Assembly: GCF_014656355.1 (NCBI RefSeq)
Contig: NZ_BNCG01000003.1
Location: 310,001-374,000 of the forward strand
Origin: Camelimonas fluminis
GTDB lineage: Bacteria > Pseudomonadota > Alphaproteobacteria > Rhizobiales > Beijerinckiaceae
Length of the DNA: 64,000 bases
Direction of reading: 5' to 3'
Shown: positions 35,847 to 43,995 of the stretch, piece after piece
How the letters are laid out: each line of letters opens with the position of its first letter
Numbering within the stretch: the first letter of the stretch is position 1
Made by a program: the position numbers and the translations under genes
The notes under the pieces: model-generated
Seen by the model: only the letters and a program-made list of their open reading frames with translations
The model's database searches: none
Told to the model about the DNA's origin: nothing

Positions 35847-36572
35847 ATGGGGTTCGGTCGACCACTGAAGGATGAGGAGCGCTATGCGCGGCGCATGGCG
35901 CGGATCGCTCGCTGGGACAGGCCCGTGGGCGGAACGTGGGATCGCATGCGCGCGTGGACCAATATGCTGTTGGTGGATCACGGCGTGTTCCGCGTCGCTT
36001 ACCTCAATCTGTTCCGGGTGACGCCGAAATTCTGGCGCGCCGCCCAGCCGACGCCCACCCAGATCGGCCGGCTGGCCAGGCAGGGCCTGCGCACCATTGT
36101 CAATCTGCGCGGCGGCCGTGAATACGGCTCATGGCCGCTGGAGCGCGAGGCCTGCGAGCGCCACGGCGTGACGCTGACGGAATTTGTGGTGCGGTCGCGG
36201 GAAGCGCCGGACCGTGAAACCATTCACGCGGCGAAACAGTTCTTCGAGACGCTGGAATATCCGGCCCTGGTGCATTGCAAATCCGGCGCCGACCGCGCCG
36301 GCATGATGTCGGCGCTCTACCTGATCCTGCACGAGAATCTGCCAGTGCGGGAGGCGATGCGGCAGCTGTCCTGGCGCTATGGCCATTTCCGCTTCGCCCG
36401 CACCGGCGTGCTTGACGCCTTCTTCGACGCTTATTTGCGCGAGGGCGAGGCCAATGGCGTCGACTTCCTGACCTGGGTGGACGCCATCTATGACCCCGAA
36501 GCGGTCAAGCGCGACTTCAGGCCGGGCCTGCTCTCCGACCTGGTGGTCGACCGCATCATCCGCCGCGAGTGA
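35847..36572 (+). CDS. Tyrosine/dual-specificity phosphatase-like protein
   Basis: The 241-residue protein has the cysteine phosphatase loop HCKSGADRAG (C-x5-R) near residues 148-157, preceded by RQGLRTIVNLRGG, the pattern of DSP-like bacterial and plant atypical phosphatases. The N-terminal 60 residues are basic, with WDRMRAWTNMLLVDHGVFRV possibly contacting the membrane. It may dephosphorylate proteins or phosphoinositide-like lipids; the substrate is unknown. It is a single-gene unit with a terminator behind it. Confidence 0.85.
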   Translation: MGFGRPLKDEERYARRMARIARWDRPVGGTWDRMRAWTNMLLVDHGVFRVAYLNLFRVTPKFWRAAQPTPTQIGRLARQGLRTIVNLRGGREYGSWPLEREACERHGVTLTEFVVRSREAPDRETIHAAKQFFETLEYPALVHCKSGADRAGMMSALYLILHENLPVREAMRQLSWRYGHFRFARTGVLDAFFDAYLREGEANGVDFLTWVDAIYDPEAVKRDFRPGLLSDLVVDRIIRRE

Positions 36573-36608
36573 TCGCGCATCATCGCCCCTGGGGCGGGAA
36601 CCATCTCA

Positions 36609-36643
36609 CCCGGGCAGGAGCTTCGTGGGCCCGGGCGCTTTTT
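36609..36643 (+). terminator. Probable terminator after the phosphatase gene
   Basis: CCCGGGC and GCCCGGG pair around a 13-base loop, followed by CGCTTTTT. It lies in the convergent gap between the phosphatase and ABC exporter genes. Confidence 0.65.
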
Positions 36644-36661
36644 CAGACATGACGCAACATC

Positions 36662-38467
36662 TCAGGCCAGGTCAGGCGAGACGGCGACGACCGGGCTGTC
36701 GTCCACCAGCTGCATGCGGCTGAGGCGGGCGTAGACGCCGCCGGCTTCCACCAGCGTTGCGTGGGTCCCGGTCTCGATGACCTGTCCCTGATCCATCACG
36801 ACAATCTGGTCCGCTTCGCGCACCGTGGCGAGACGGTGGGCGATGACGAGCGTGGTGCGCCCCCGCATCAGTTGCGCCAGGGCGGTCTGCACGATCTGTT
36901 CGCTCTCCGCGTCGAGGGCGCTGGTGGCCTCGTCCAGCAGCAGGATCGGCGCATCCTTGAGAATGGCGCGGGCCAGCGATATGCGCTGGCGCTCGCCGCC
37001 GGACAGGCGTGAGCCGCCATGACCGACGCGGGTCGCGTATCCTTCCGGCAGGCGGCTGATGAAGCCGTGCGCCGCCGCCGCTTCCGCGGCCGCCTGGATC
37101 TCGGCGTCGGTGGCGTCCGGCCGGCCGAAGGCGATATTGGCGCGCACGGTGTCGTCGAACAGCACCACGTCCTGGCTGACGACGGCGATCTGGCGACGCA
37201 GCGATTGCAGCGTCACCTCGCGCACGTCGGCGCCGTCGATGCGCACGGCCCCGTCCGTCACGTCATAGAGGCGGGGAACCAGCGCCATCAGCGTTGATTT
37301 GCCGGAGCCGGAACGACCGACGAGCGCCGTGACCGCGCCGGCTGGCGCGTTCAGGGTGACGTCGCGCAGCGCCGTCGCTTCGTTGTGGTAGCGGAAGCTG
37401 ACGCGATCGAAGGCGATGGCGCCGGCGCTGACCTGCAGGTCCCTGGCGCCGGGGCGGTCGACGATGGTCGGGCTCCGGTCCATGATGGCGTAATAGCGTT
37501 TCAGCGCCGCCATGGCCTCCTGGACGATGGCGTTGAGATTGCCGATGGAGCGCATGGGCTGGGCGGCGAGCAGCAGCGCCGTAACGAAGCCGGTGAATTC
37601 GCCGACGGTGCTCTCGCCGCGCGAAATGCGCAGACCGATCAGCACCAGCACGCCGGCCACGGCGACGCCGCCGCCGACTTCCAGCAGTGGATCAAGGCGG
37701 CCGCGGGCGTTGGCGGCCTTCATCTTCAGCTTGCGCACCTCGTCGAAGGCCTGCCAGGCGCGCTGCTTGAGATAACCCTCCAGGCTGAAGGTCTTGGCGA
37801 CGCGGGCGCCCGAGAGGCTTTCCGACACCAGGCCGGCCATGGCGCCGATCTGCTCCTGGGTGGAATTGGCCACCCGGCGCAGTTTCTTGCCGATGCGACC
37901 GATAGGGATGGCGGCGAAGGGCACCACCAGGGCGGCGGCGATGGTCAGCACCGGATCGATCCACAGCATGGCGCAGACGAGGGCGATGATCTGGGCGACA
38001 TCACGCAGGAAGACGGTGGAGATCCGTGTCAGCGCCTCTTTGATGAAGGCGAAATCCGTGGTGAAGCGCTGGGTCAGGGCGGCGGGACTCTCCTCGCCGA
38101 GTTGCGCCAGATCGGCGTCGATCAGATGACCATACAGCTCGGTCTGCATATCCGCTTCGACCTGCGTCACCACCTTGTTGGTGAGCACGCTCTGCGCCAG
38201 TAGCGAGAAGCCGCGCACCGAGGTGACGGCGATGACGAACAGCGGCGCATACAGGATGGCCTGCGTGTCCTTGTTGGTGAAGGCGTCGAAGGCGTGCTTG
38301 ATCAGCACCGGATAGAGGCCGGTCGCGGCTGCGACCAGGCCAATGCAGGCCAGCACAACCGCCAGCATGCGCCAGTGCGCCCGCATCTGGCTTTGCCAGA
38401 GGCGGCGGATGGTGGCGATGGTGTCGCCGCTCAGGTCGAGGGCGGCGCTGCGCTTCGGCTTGCTCAT
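36662..38467 (-). CDS. ABC exporter, fused permease-ATPase (MsbA-like)
   Basis: The 601-residue half-transporter has six membrane helices (about residues 35-310) and an ATPase domain with Walker A GRSGSGKST near 385, Q-loop VVSQDVVLFDD, signature LSGGERQRI and Walker B ILLLDEATSALD. Type IV exporters of this kind act as homodimers; the family includes MsbA (lipid A flippase) and drug exporters. A lipid export role is possible but not shown by context. The start MSKPKRS at 38467 is preferred; the frame is open to 38503. It abuts the tRNA-Arg gene upstream. Confidence 0.9.
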   Translation of the reverse strand: MSKPKRSAALDLSGDTIATIRRLWQSQMRAHWRMLAVVLACIGLVAAATGLYPVLIKHAFDAFTNKDTQAILYAPLFVIAVTSVRGFSLLAQSVLTNKVVTQVEADMQTELYGHLIDADLAQLGEESPAALTQRFTTDFAFIKEALTRISTVFLRDVAQIIALVCAMLWIDPVLTIAAALVVPFAAIPIGRIGKKLRRVANSTQEQIGAMAGLVSESLSGARVAKTFSLEGYLKQRAWQAFDEVRKLKMKAANARGRLDPLLEVGGGVAVAGVLVLIGLRISRGESTVGEFTGFVTALLLAAQPMRSIGNLNAIVQEAMAALKRYYAIMDRSPTIVDRPGARDLQVSAGAIAFDRVSFRYHNEATALRDVTLNAPAGAVTALVGRSGSGKSTLMALVPRLYDVTDGAVRIDGADVREVTLQSLRRQIAVVSQDVVLFDDTVRANIAFGRPDATDAEIQAAAEAAAAHGFISRLPEGYATRVGHGGSRLSGGERQRISLARAILKDAPILLLDEATSALDAESEQIVQTALAQLMRGRTTLVIAHRLATVREADQIVVMDQGQVIETGTHATLVEAGGVYARLSRMQLVDDSPVVAVSPDLA

Positions 38468-38600
38468 GCGGCGCTGGCTATCACGCGGGCGGATCGCCGG
38501 CAATTCGGCGCCAAAGCAACAGGGGGCGGCGAAATTCGTCCGCAGACGCCCGTCGCGTCGCTGGCCCGCGGCGGGGCAGCAGGCTGCGCAAGGCGGAAAA

Positions 38601-38677
<77 letters not shown>

Positions 38678-38846
38678 TCCCACATGGCCGCAGCGGAGGC
38701 GGGCATGTAAGATATGGCGGATCATATAACGCGGACGCGAGCCGTCGTCACGTATGATCGCGGTTTTTTCCAGAATGCCGTGGACCGGGCTGATTTGCCG
38801 GCTGGTTTCTGGCTGGCCGGCGTCGGCCGGATGATCTGGAGGGGAT

Positions 38847-39704
38847 ATGGCGACGGCGCGTGTGGCGGCCGGACGGGTGACGGTTGCGGAAGCAACTCTG
38901 CTGGCCAGCCTCGTGTGGGGCCTTCTGCCCGGGCTTGCGCCGGGGGGCGCTCCCGCCTGGGCGGCCGATGGCGGCGCCTGCCGGTCCGCGTCCGATGACG
39001 TGTGGTTTCCGGTGGCCAGCGTCACGACGCAGGGAAGGTTGTTGCTGGCCAGCGGCGAAGTCGCGCGCTTGGCCTGGCTGGATACGCCGGAGACTGTTGC
39101 GCCAGGGCGCAAGGCCGCGCTTGACGGGTTGCTCGGCGACGCCGCGCCGGAAATCCGGGCGCGCAATGGCGGCGCCCGCGATCGCTGGGGCGTGCTTGGC
39201 GTTGTCGCTGATGTCGACGTTAAGGGCCAGTGCGTCAATGTCCAGACGTGGCTGCTGGGGCGCGGGCTGGCCCGGCTGCGGCCCGAGGCGGCCAACGAGC
39301 CGGCTCCGGCGGATCTGCAGGCCTGGCGCGACGCGGAGAAGGCCGCCGAAACCGCGAAACTTGCGCTATGGAGCGAACCGGCTTATGCGCCGCTGCCGGC
39401 AACGCAACCGGGGGCCATTCTCCGGCAGGAGGGCCGCTTCGTGATTGTCGAGGGCCAGGTGGCGAGCGTTAACGAACAGACCGGCCAGACCTGGCTGAAT
39501 TTCGGCTCACGATGGTCGGAAGACATGACGGTCTCGGCGCCGGCGCGAATCTGGCGTATGGTTAATAGGAGCGGGTTGACGGCCGCCCGGCTACAGGGCG
39601 GCTTGGTCCGCGTCAGGGGTATTGTCGAGAGCAGGGGCGGTCCGATGATCGAGCTTGCCTCGCCCGCCGAGCTGGAAGTTGCAGAAACGGGAAGTCGCCC
39701 TTGA
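38847..39704 (+). CDS. Thermonuclease (SNase-like) family exported protein
   Basis: The 285-residue protein has an N-terminal signal sequence or anchor (to about residue 40, ending PAWA). The SNase-like OB fold shows ARLAWLDTPET (fitting the Arg, Asp and Glu of the staphylococcal nuclease site), while the site that usually reads G-R after the aromatic residue here is DRWGVLG, so the second catalytic arginine seems to be missing. A second beta-rich region (about 190-280, with FVIVEGQVASV and LVRVRGIVES) looks like another OB-type domain. GGAGGGG precedes the ATG. Its stop overlaps the start of the M48 gene by four bases, a coupling common in this order. Confidence 0.8.
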   Translation: MATARVAAGRVTVAEATLLASLVWGLLPGLAPGGAPAWAADGGACRSASDDVWFPVASVTTQGRLLLASGEVARLAWLDTPETVAPGRKAALDGLLGDAAPEIRARNGGARDRWGVLGVVADVDVKGQCVNVQTWLLGRGLARLRPEAANEPAPADLQAWRDAEKAAETAKLALWSEPAYAPLPATQPGAILRQEGRFVIVEGQVASVNEQTGQTWLNFGSRWSEDMTVSAPARIWRMVNRSGLTAARLQGGLVRVRGIVESRGGPMIELASPAELEVAETGSRP

Positions 39705-41161
39705 CGAGACGAGCGCTGTGTTTCCCCGGCTTCACGCGACGGGTCGTGAGCGTTCCGGCGATCGCGCTGCTCCTCGCGGGGTGCGTGTCGGCGGACCCGG
39801 ACGCCATCGCCAGTCTGAAGGTTCCTGAAAGCGCCCCCCGGGTCACCGGCGTCGAACGCGCCGTGGAGCGCGAGCAGCAGCGGCTGGCTGCGTCGCTCGG
39901 CGGCCGCTACCGCTGGGAGCCCATGGACAGCTTGCTGAACCGGGTGGTCGAGCGCATCGCCAGGGTGACCGGGCGACCGGCCAACACGTATGACGTCGAA
40001 ATTCTGAATTCGCCCACCATCAACGCTTTCGCCTTGCCGAATGGCAAGGTGTACGTCACCCGCGGTTTGCTCGAGCTGGCGCGGGACGAAGGCGAAGTGG
40101 CGGCCGTGCTCGCCCACGAGATCGCCCATGTGACGCTGGAGCACGCCAGGGCGCGCGCCGAGCTGGCGCAGCGTTCGGCCCTGGTGACGCGCGTGGTGGC
40201 CGACGTGCTCAATGATCCCAACGCCAGCCGCGTGGCGAAGAGCGAGGGCCGGGTGACCCTTGCCCGGTTCTCGCGCGCCCAGGAGCTTGAAGCGGACCGG
40301 ATCGGCGTCAACGTCATTGCCCGCGCCGGCTACGATCCCTACAGCGCGGCGCGCTTCCTGGTGGCGCTGGATCGCCATGCGAAGCTGCGGAGCGGCAACG
40401 GCGCCAAGACGGTGGACTTCCTGTCATCGCACCCGTCGACGCCGGAGCGCGTCGCCGCGGCGATCTCCGTGGCGCGCGAAACAGGCGCCAGCGAAACCAC
40501 GGCCGGCGCGGCTGAGGACTACGCCGGCGCCATCAACGGCATGCTTTACGGAGACGATGCGGCCGCCGGCGTGGTGCGTGGGCGGATGTTCGCCAGCCCC
40601 CGTCTGGCCGTAACGTTCATCGCGCCGGAAGGCTTCCATCTGGAGGCGTCCACGGAAGCGGTTATTGGTCTGGCGCACGGCGGTTCGGCCGGGGCGCTGC
40701 GGTTCGACCACATCGCCGACGTCGGCGACACCCTGGAGACCTTTATCGCGTCCGGGTGGATCGATGGCCTTGAGGCGCGGAACATCCGCCCGCTTGAGGG
40801 CGGAGCCGGGCCGATGGTGGTTGCTGAAGCCCAGGGCAAGGACTGGATGTTCCTGCTTGGCGCCGTTCGGATCGACAACGTCACCTATCGCCTGTTGTAC
40901 GCCACGCGGACGCCTGGGGCGCAGGAGCAGGCCAGGTTCGAGGAAAGCCTGCGCAGCATCCGCAAGCTGACGGCCGAGGAGGCGCGCTCCGTGGCGCCGC
41001 TGCGCATCCGCATTGTCACGGCCCGGCCGGAAGACACCCAGCAAAGCCTGGCCGCGCGCATGCAGGGCGTCGACAATCCGCTGGCGCGCTTCGCCGTGAT
41101 CAATGGATTACGTGACGGAGAGGTCCCCGTTCCCGGCTATTCCTACAAGATCGTCAATTAA
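39701..41161 (+). CDS. Lipoprotein M48 metalloprotease (BepA-like)
   Basis: The 486-residue protein starts with TTG, overlapping the stop of the previous gene (TTGA). A lipobox LLLAGC near residue 25 marks a lipoprotein, so it should work in the periplasm tethered to a membrane. The M48 zinc motif is HEIAH in VLAHEIAHVTLEH near residue 143-147, with the third ligand in QELEADRIGV near 195 and the S-H-P-S-T loop (FLSSHPSTPERV) after it. The C-terminal 200 residues include a beta-rich part (FIAPEGFHLEAS) and a TPR-free end. BepA-type proteases survey outer membrane protein assembly; that role is inferred. Confidence 0.9.
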   Translation: MTRRALCFPGFTRRVVSVPAIALLLAGCVSADPDAIASLKVPESAPRVTGVERAVEREQQRLAASLGGRYRWEPMDSLLNRVVERIARVTGRPANTYDVEILNSPTINAFALPNGKVYVTRGLLELARDEGEVAAVLAHEIAHVTLEHARARAELAQRSALVTRVVADVLNDPNASRVAKSEGRVTLARFSRAQELEADRIGVNVIARAGYDPYSAARFLVALDRHAKLRSGNGAKTVDFLSSHPSTPERVAAAISVARETGASETTAGAAEDYAGAINGMLYGDDAAAGVVRGRMFASPRLAVTFIAPEGFHLEASTEAVIGLAHGGSAGALRFDHIADVGDTLETFIASGWIDGLEARNIRPLEGGAGPMVVAEAQGKDWMFLLGAVRIDNVTYRLLYATRTPGAQEQARFEESLRSIRKLTAEEARSVAPLRIRIVTARPEDTQQSLAARMQGVDNPLARFAVINGLRDGEVPVPGYSYKIVN

Positions 41162-41354
41162 GCGCCTTCGGGATTGTCGCCTTGCAGGGCGCACGAATGC
41201 AGAAGGCCGCAAGCGCTTTTCCGTCGCCGGGGAGCCGGGTTTTGCCAGGGGGCGGCGATCCTCGCCTGGCCTGCGACGTCTTGCCCACGACGCCTGCCCT
41301 CGTGGCCCTGCTGACGGAGGCAGGTCTTCCTGTGCAGCCAGCGTCTCCCGGCGC

Positions 41355-41390
41355 AAAAAAAACGCCCCCGGTCACAAGGAGCGGGGACGC
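41355..41390 (-). terminator. Intrinsic terminator after carD
   Basis: On the minus strand CGTCCCCG and CGGGGGCG pair (one G-U pair) around an 11-base loop, followed by eight T. The carD stop lies about 55 bases before it. Confidence 0.85.
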
Positions 41391-41446
41391 CAATATGATC
41401 GGGCAACAACAGCCCTGGCTATCGCTGTCTGCGCGGTCTGCCGCTC

Positions 41447-42031
41447 TCAGGCGGCTTCTTCCTGCACATCCTCATCATCCGAGGTGGTCGCGGCCGCATC
41501 GGCCTTGCCAGCGCCGCGCGGGCTCTTGGCGAGGGCTTCCTCGACCAGCTTGCGGCCCTCGGTGTCGGTGATGCGATTGACGGCGGCGAGCTCGGAAATC
41601 ACACGCTCCAGCGCAGCTTCATAAAGCTGGCGCTCGCTGTAGGACTGCTCCGGCTGGGCGTCCGAACGGTGCAGGTCGCGCACGACTTCGGCGATGCTGA
41701 CGAGGTCGCCGGAATTGATCTTCGCTTCGTATTCCTGCGCCCGGCGCGACCACATGGTGCGCTTGACGCGGGCGCGACCGGTAAGGGTCACGAGCGCCTT
41801 CGACACCACTTCGCCGTCCGCCAGCTTGCGCATGCCGACGCTCGTCGCCTTTGAGGTCGGAACCCGGAGGGTCATCTTGTCCTTGTCAAAGCTGATGACA
41901 AACAGCTCCAGCTTGAAACCGGCGACCTCCTGCTCCTCGATCGCAAGGATGTGGCCAACCCCGTGCGAGGGGTAGACAATGGCCTCTCCAGTCTTGAAAC
42001 CAAGCTTGTTAGCTGTTTTCTTTGCAGTCAT
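41447..42031 (-). CDS. carD: CarD/CdnL-family RNA polymerase-binding regulator
   Basis: The 194-residue protein carries an N-terminal RNA polymerase beta-interacting domain (KTGEAIVYPSHGVGHILAIE ... LFVISFDKDKMTLRVP) and a C-terminal helical DNA-binding domain (MWSRRAQEYEAKINSGDLVS). CarD/CdnL stabilises open complexes at rRNA and other promoters. The C terminus ends in an Ala/Asp/Glu tail. The ATG at 42031 gives the family start MTAKKTANKLGFKTGE; the frame is open to 42154. It lies downstream of fdxA, an order conserved in Hyphomicrobiales, but the 638-base gap suggests its own promoter. Confidence 0.95.
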   Translation of the reverse strand: MTAKKTANKLGFKTGEAIVYPSHGVGHILAIEEQEVAGFKLELFVISFDKDKMTLRVPTSKATSVGMRKLADGEVVSKALVTLTGRARVKRTMWSRRAQEYEAKINSGDLVSIAEVVRDLHRSDAQPEQSYSERQLYEAALERVISELAAVNRITDTEGRKLVEEALAKSPRGAGKADAAATTSDDEDVQEEAA

Positions 42032-42669
42032 GATTCGGAAAGCCTCCTGATCACGGTCCATTGGGACGTGGTCGTCGACGTCAGGGCGGACAATCGCCAT
42101 TGTCACGCGGGTTCGATGCAAGCGCTGAACCTGCGCGCTACAAGGTGCTCGCAAAACATTCCCACTTGCGGCGTCAAATGCATTGAGGCCACAAACAGGG
42201 AATCATTTGCCTGGTGCTTGGATGCGCTATTGCGCCATCTTCATGGGGCAACGGCCATTCAGCACATTGCATATCACAAATTTGCAAAGAATCAAAGCAT
42301 CCGGCTGACGCCATGCGCGCCAGGCGCATGTCTGCGTCCGGTTGCCGGGGGCATCCTGCCGCTAGGGCAGGGAAGCTATTGCGTGATTTACCCCGGGGGC
42401 GGCTCGTCGCCAGATCCTGAAACGCTCGTGGCCGGCCAGACACGGCGGCGCGCGACGCCGCGCGGGCGCGCTTGCGCCAGCGTCATGTCCGGACAGGGGC
42501 TGGCTGGGCCGGCAGGCTGCCGAGGCGCGCCAGAAGCCAATGAGCCGGGCCCATCGGGTTCTGGAGGGGCTGGCGGCGCGACGGCGCAAGGCATGTCCTG
42601 AAGGCGCGCGCCTTGCGCTGACCTGCGCCTCGCGGATCGCGGATGCGCCAGCGCCTTCGCGATCCTGTC
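42032..42669. other. Long gap upstream of carD
   Basis: No gene is supported in these 638 bases. The middle part (about 42230-42300) is AT-richer and contains ATTTGCAAAG with the perfect palindrome TTTGCAAA at 42281-42288, some 250 bases before the carD start. The region should hold the carD promoter and the fdxA 3' end. No clear fdxA terminator was found. Confidence 0.45.
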
Positions 42670-43005
42670 TCAGTCGCCTTCGCCGGGCTCCTGCGACAGC
42701 AGGGGCAGCTTGCCCGGCTTGCCGTCCCATTCCTTGGCGTCCGGCGGCGCGTCGCGCTTGCGGGTGATGTTGGGCCAGGAGACGGACAGGTCGGCGTTCA
42801 GCTTCAGCCAGTCCTCAAGCCCCGGCTCGGTGTCGGGTTTGATGGCTTCGGCCGGGCATTCGGGCTCACAGACGCCGCAGTCAATACATTCGTCCGGATT
42901 GATGACGAGGAAGTTTTCGCCCTCATAGAAGCAGTCAACGGGGCAGACCTCGACGCAGTCCGTATACTTGCACTTGATGCAGTTCTCAGTGACGACGTAT
43001 GTCAT
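42670..43005 (-). CDS. fdxA: Seven-iron ferredoxin FdxA
   Basis: The 111-residue ferredoxin has the cluster ligands in [18 protein letters not shown] and [16 protein letters not shown], the arrangement of 3Fe-4S/4Fe-4S ferredoxins of the Azotobacter FdI type, and ends in the usual C-terminal extension ([20 protein letters not shown]). It moves low-potential electrons; the partner is unknown. The ATG at 43005 has GAGG upstream and matches the family start [13 protein letters not shown]; the frame is open to 43302. It lies between the S4-domain gene and carD on the same strand. Confidence 0.96.
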   Translation of the reverse strand: MTYVVTENCIKCKYTDCVEVCPVDCFYEGENFLVINPDECIDCGVCEPECPAEAIKPDTEPGLEDWLKLNADLSVSWPNITRKRDAPPDAKEWDGKPGKLPLLSQEPGEGD

Positions 43006-43325
43006 CGCGACCTCGTATGGGCCCTGGCGGACGACGCCAGAGGCATTCCTGGGCGTTTTCCGGGCGGAATCGGCGACCCGCGCCTGCGGACAACGCATCA
43101 ATGACGGAGCCCCGGTCCGCCTGGACCGGAATTCTGCCTGACAGCCGGCCCCCGGGGGGCCGGCATTCTTGCAAAACGCGCCTGACAGGCAAAACGCGCC
43201 TGACAGGGAAGAGCGTGTTTCCGGCGCAAACAGTTCGCGCACGGGGCATCTCCCGGCTGCTCCGGACGATGCTGAAATAATCTGCGGCGCGGCGATACTC
43301 AACCGGGAATGTTGATTAAGTTAAT
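43006..43325. other. Gap between S4-domain gene and fdxA, with palindrome
   Basis: No gene is supported. At 43144-43164 GCCGGCCCCC and GGGGGCCGGC form a perfect 10-bp palindrome with one central base and no T run. A tandem 18-base duplication at 43171-43206 is listed separately. Both lie in the fdxA leader/promoter region. Confidence 0.55.
43171..43206. repeat. Tandem 18-base repeat upstream of fdxA
   Basis: GCAAAACGCGCCTGACAG occurs twice, directly head to tail without mismatch. It lies 166-201 bases upstream of the fdxA start, next to a GC-rich palindrome. It may be a duplicated operator or a simple slippage product. Confidence 0.85.
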
Positions 43326-43673
43326 TCACATTCCCTGTGCGGTTGAACGGGCGCCGCCGCCAGCGGAGCCGCTTCCCTGGTCATTGTCCCCCAATGCGCC
43401 CTCTGCGGTCATGTCCTGCCAGAATGAGGCCGCTTCCGGCGCAGGGCCGCGACGCGCCGGCAGACCAAGCACGCGCGCCACGCGCACGCCTTGCGGCAGA
43501 TTCAGGGTCAGCACGTCGCCGACCTTCACGCCCTTTCCAGCCGCGTCGACGCGGGCGCCGTTGAGCCGGACCTTGCCGTCGGTGACCAGCGCGACCGCCA
43601 GCGGCCTGGACCGCGCCATGCGCGTGAACCAGAGCCATTTGTCGATGCGTTGCCGGTCTGCGGTTTCGGTCAT
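43326..43673 (-). CDS. S4-domain RNA-binding protein (Hsp15-like)
   Basis: The 115-residue protein starts with RQRIDKWLWFTRMARSRPLA and continues with VTDGKVRLNGARVDAAGKGV, the S4 RNA-binding fold of the Hsp15/RlmI-less family. Hsp15 binds stalled 50S subunits carrying nascent-chain tRNA and helps recycle them. The tail is Gly/Ser-rich. The gene follows the SUV3-like helicase on the same strand, the helicase-S4-fdxA-carD order being usual in Hyphomicrobiales, which suggests an RNA-related link between helicase and S4 protein. Confidence 0.9.
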   Translation of the reverse strand: MTETADRQRIDKWLWFTRMARSRPLAVALVTDGKVRLNGARVDAAGKGVKVGDVLTLNLPQGVRVARVLGLPARRGPAPEAASFWQDMTAEGALGDNDQGSGSAGGGARSTAQGM

Positions 43674-43995
43674 CCGGTCAGACGTTCCTGCGCCTGGGCG
43701 TCATGCGGGGAAGTTGTGACGCGCCGCCGGCAAGGCGGCGCCTCGGCAAAACGTTTCCTGACCGAAACGGGTTCCTGGACAGATCAACGGGCCGGAGCGT
43801 TCAACGACCGGATGACAGTCGCAGGACGAGCCGGCTATCTGGCCTGATGCAATCCCGGATATGACAGACGGGGCCGTCTTGACCCGGGTCCCCGCGTCAA
43901 GATCCGGTCGCCGGAATCCGTTTGCGGCGAACCGGATGCTGACGTGCATCCTTCCGTGAAGCGACGCCTGCTTCACGGGGAAACACTGCGACGGA
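43674..43995. other. Gap between helicase and S4-domain genes
   Basis: These 322 bases show no gene with similarity or a good start. No clear terminator follows the helicase, so read-through into the S4 gene is possible. Confidence 0.45.
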
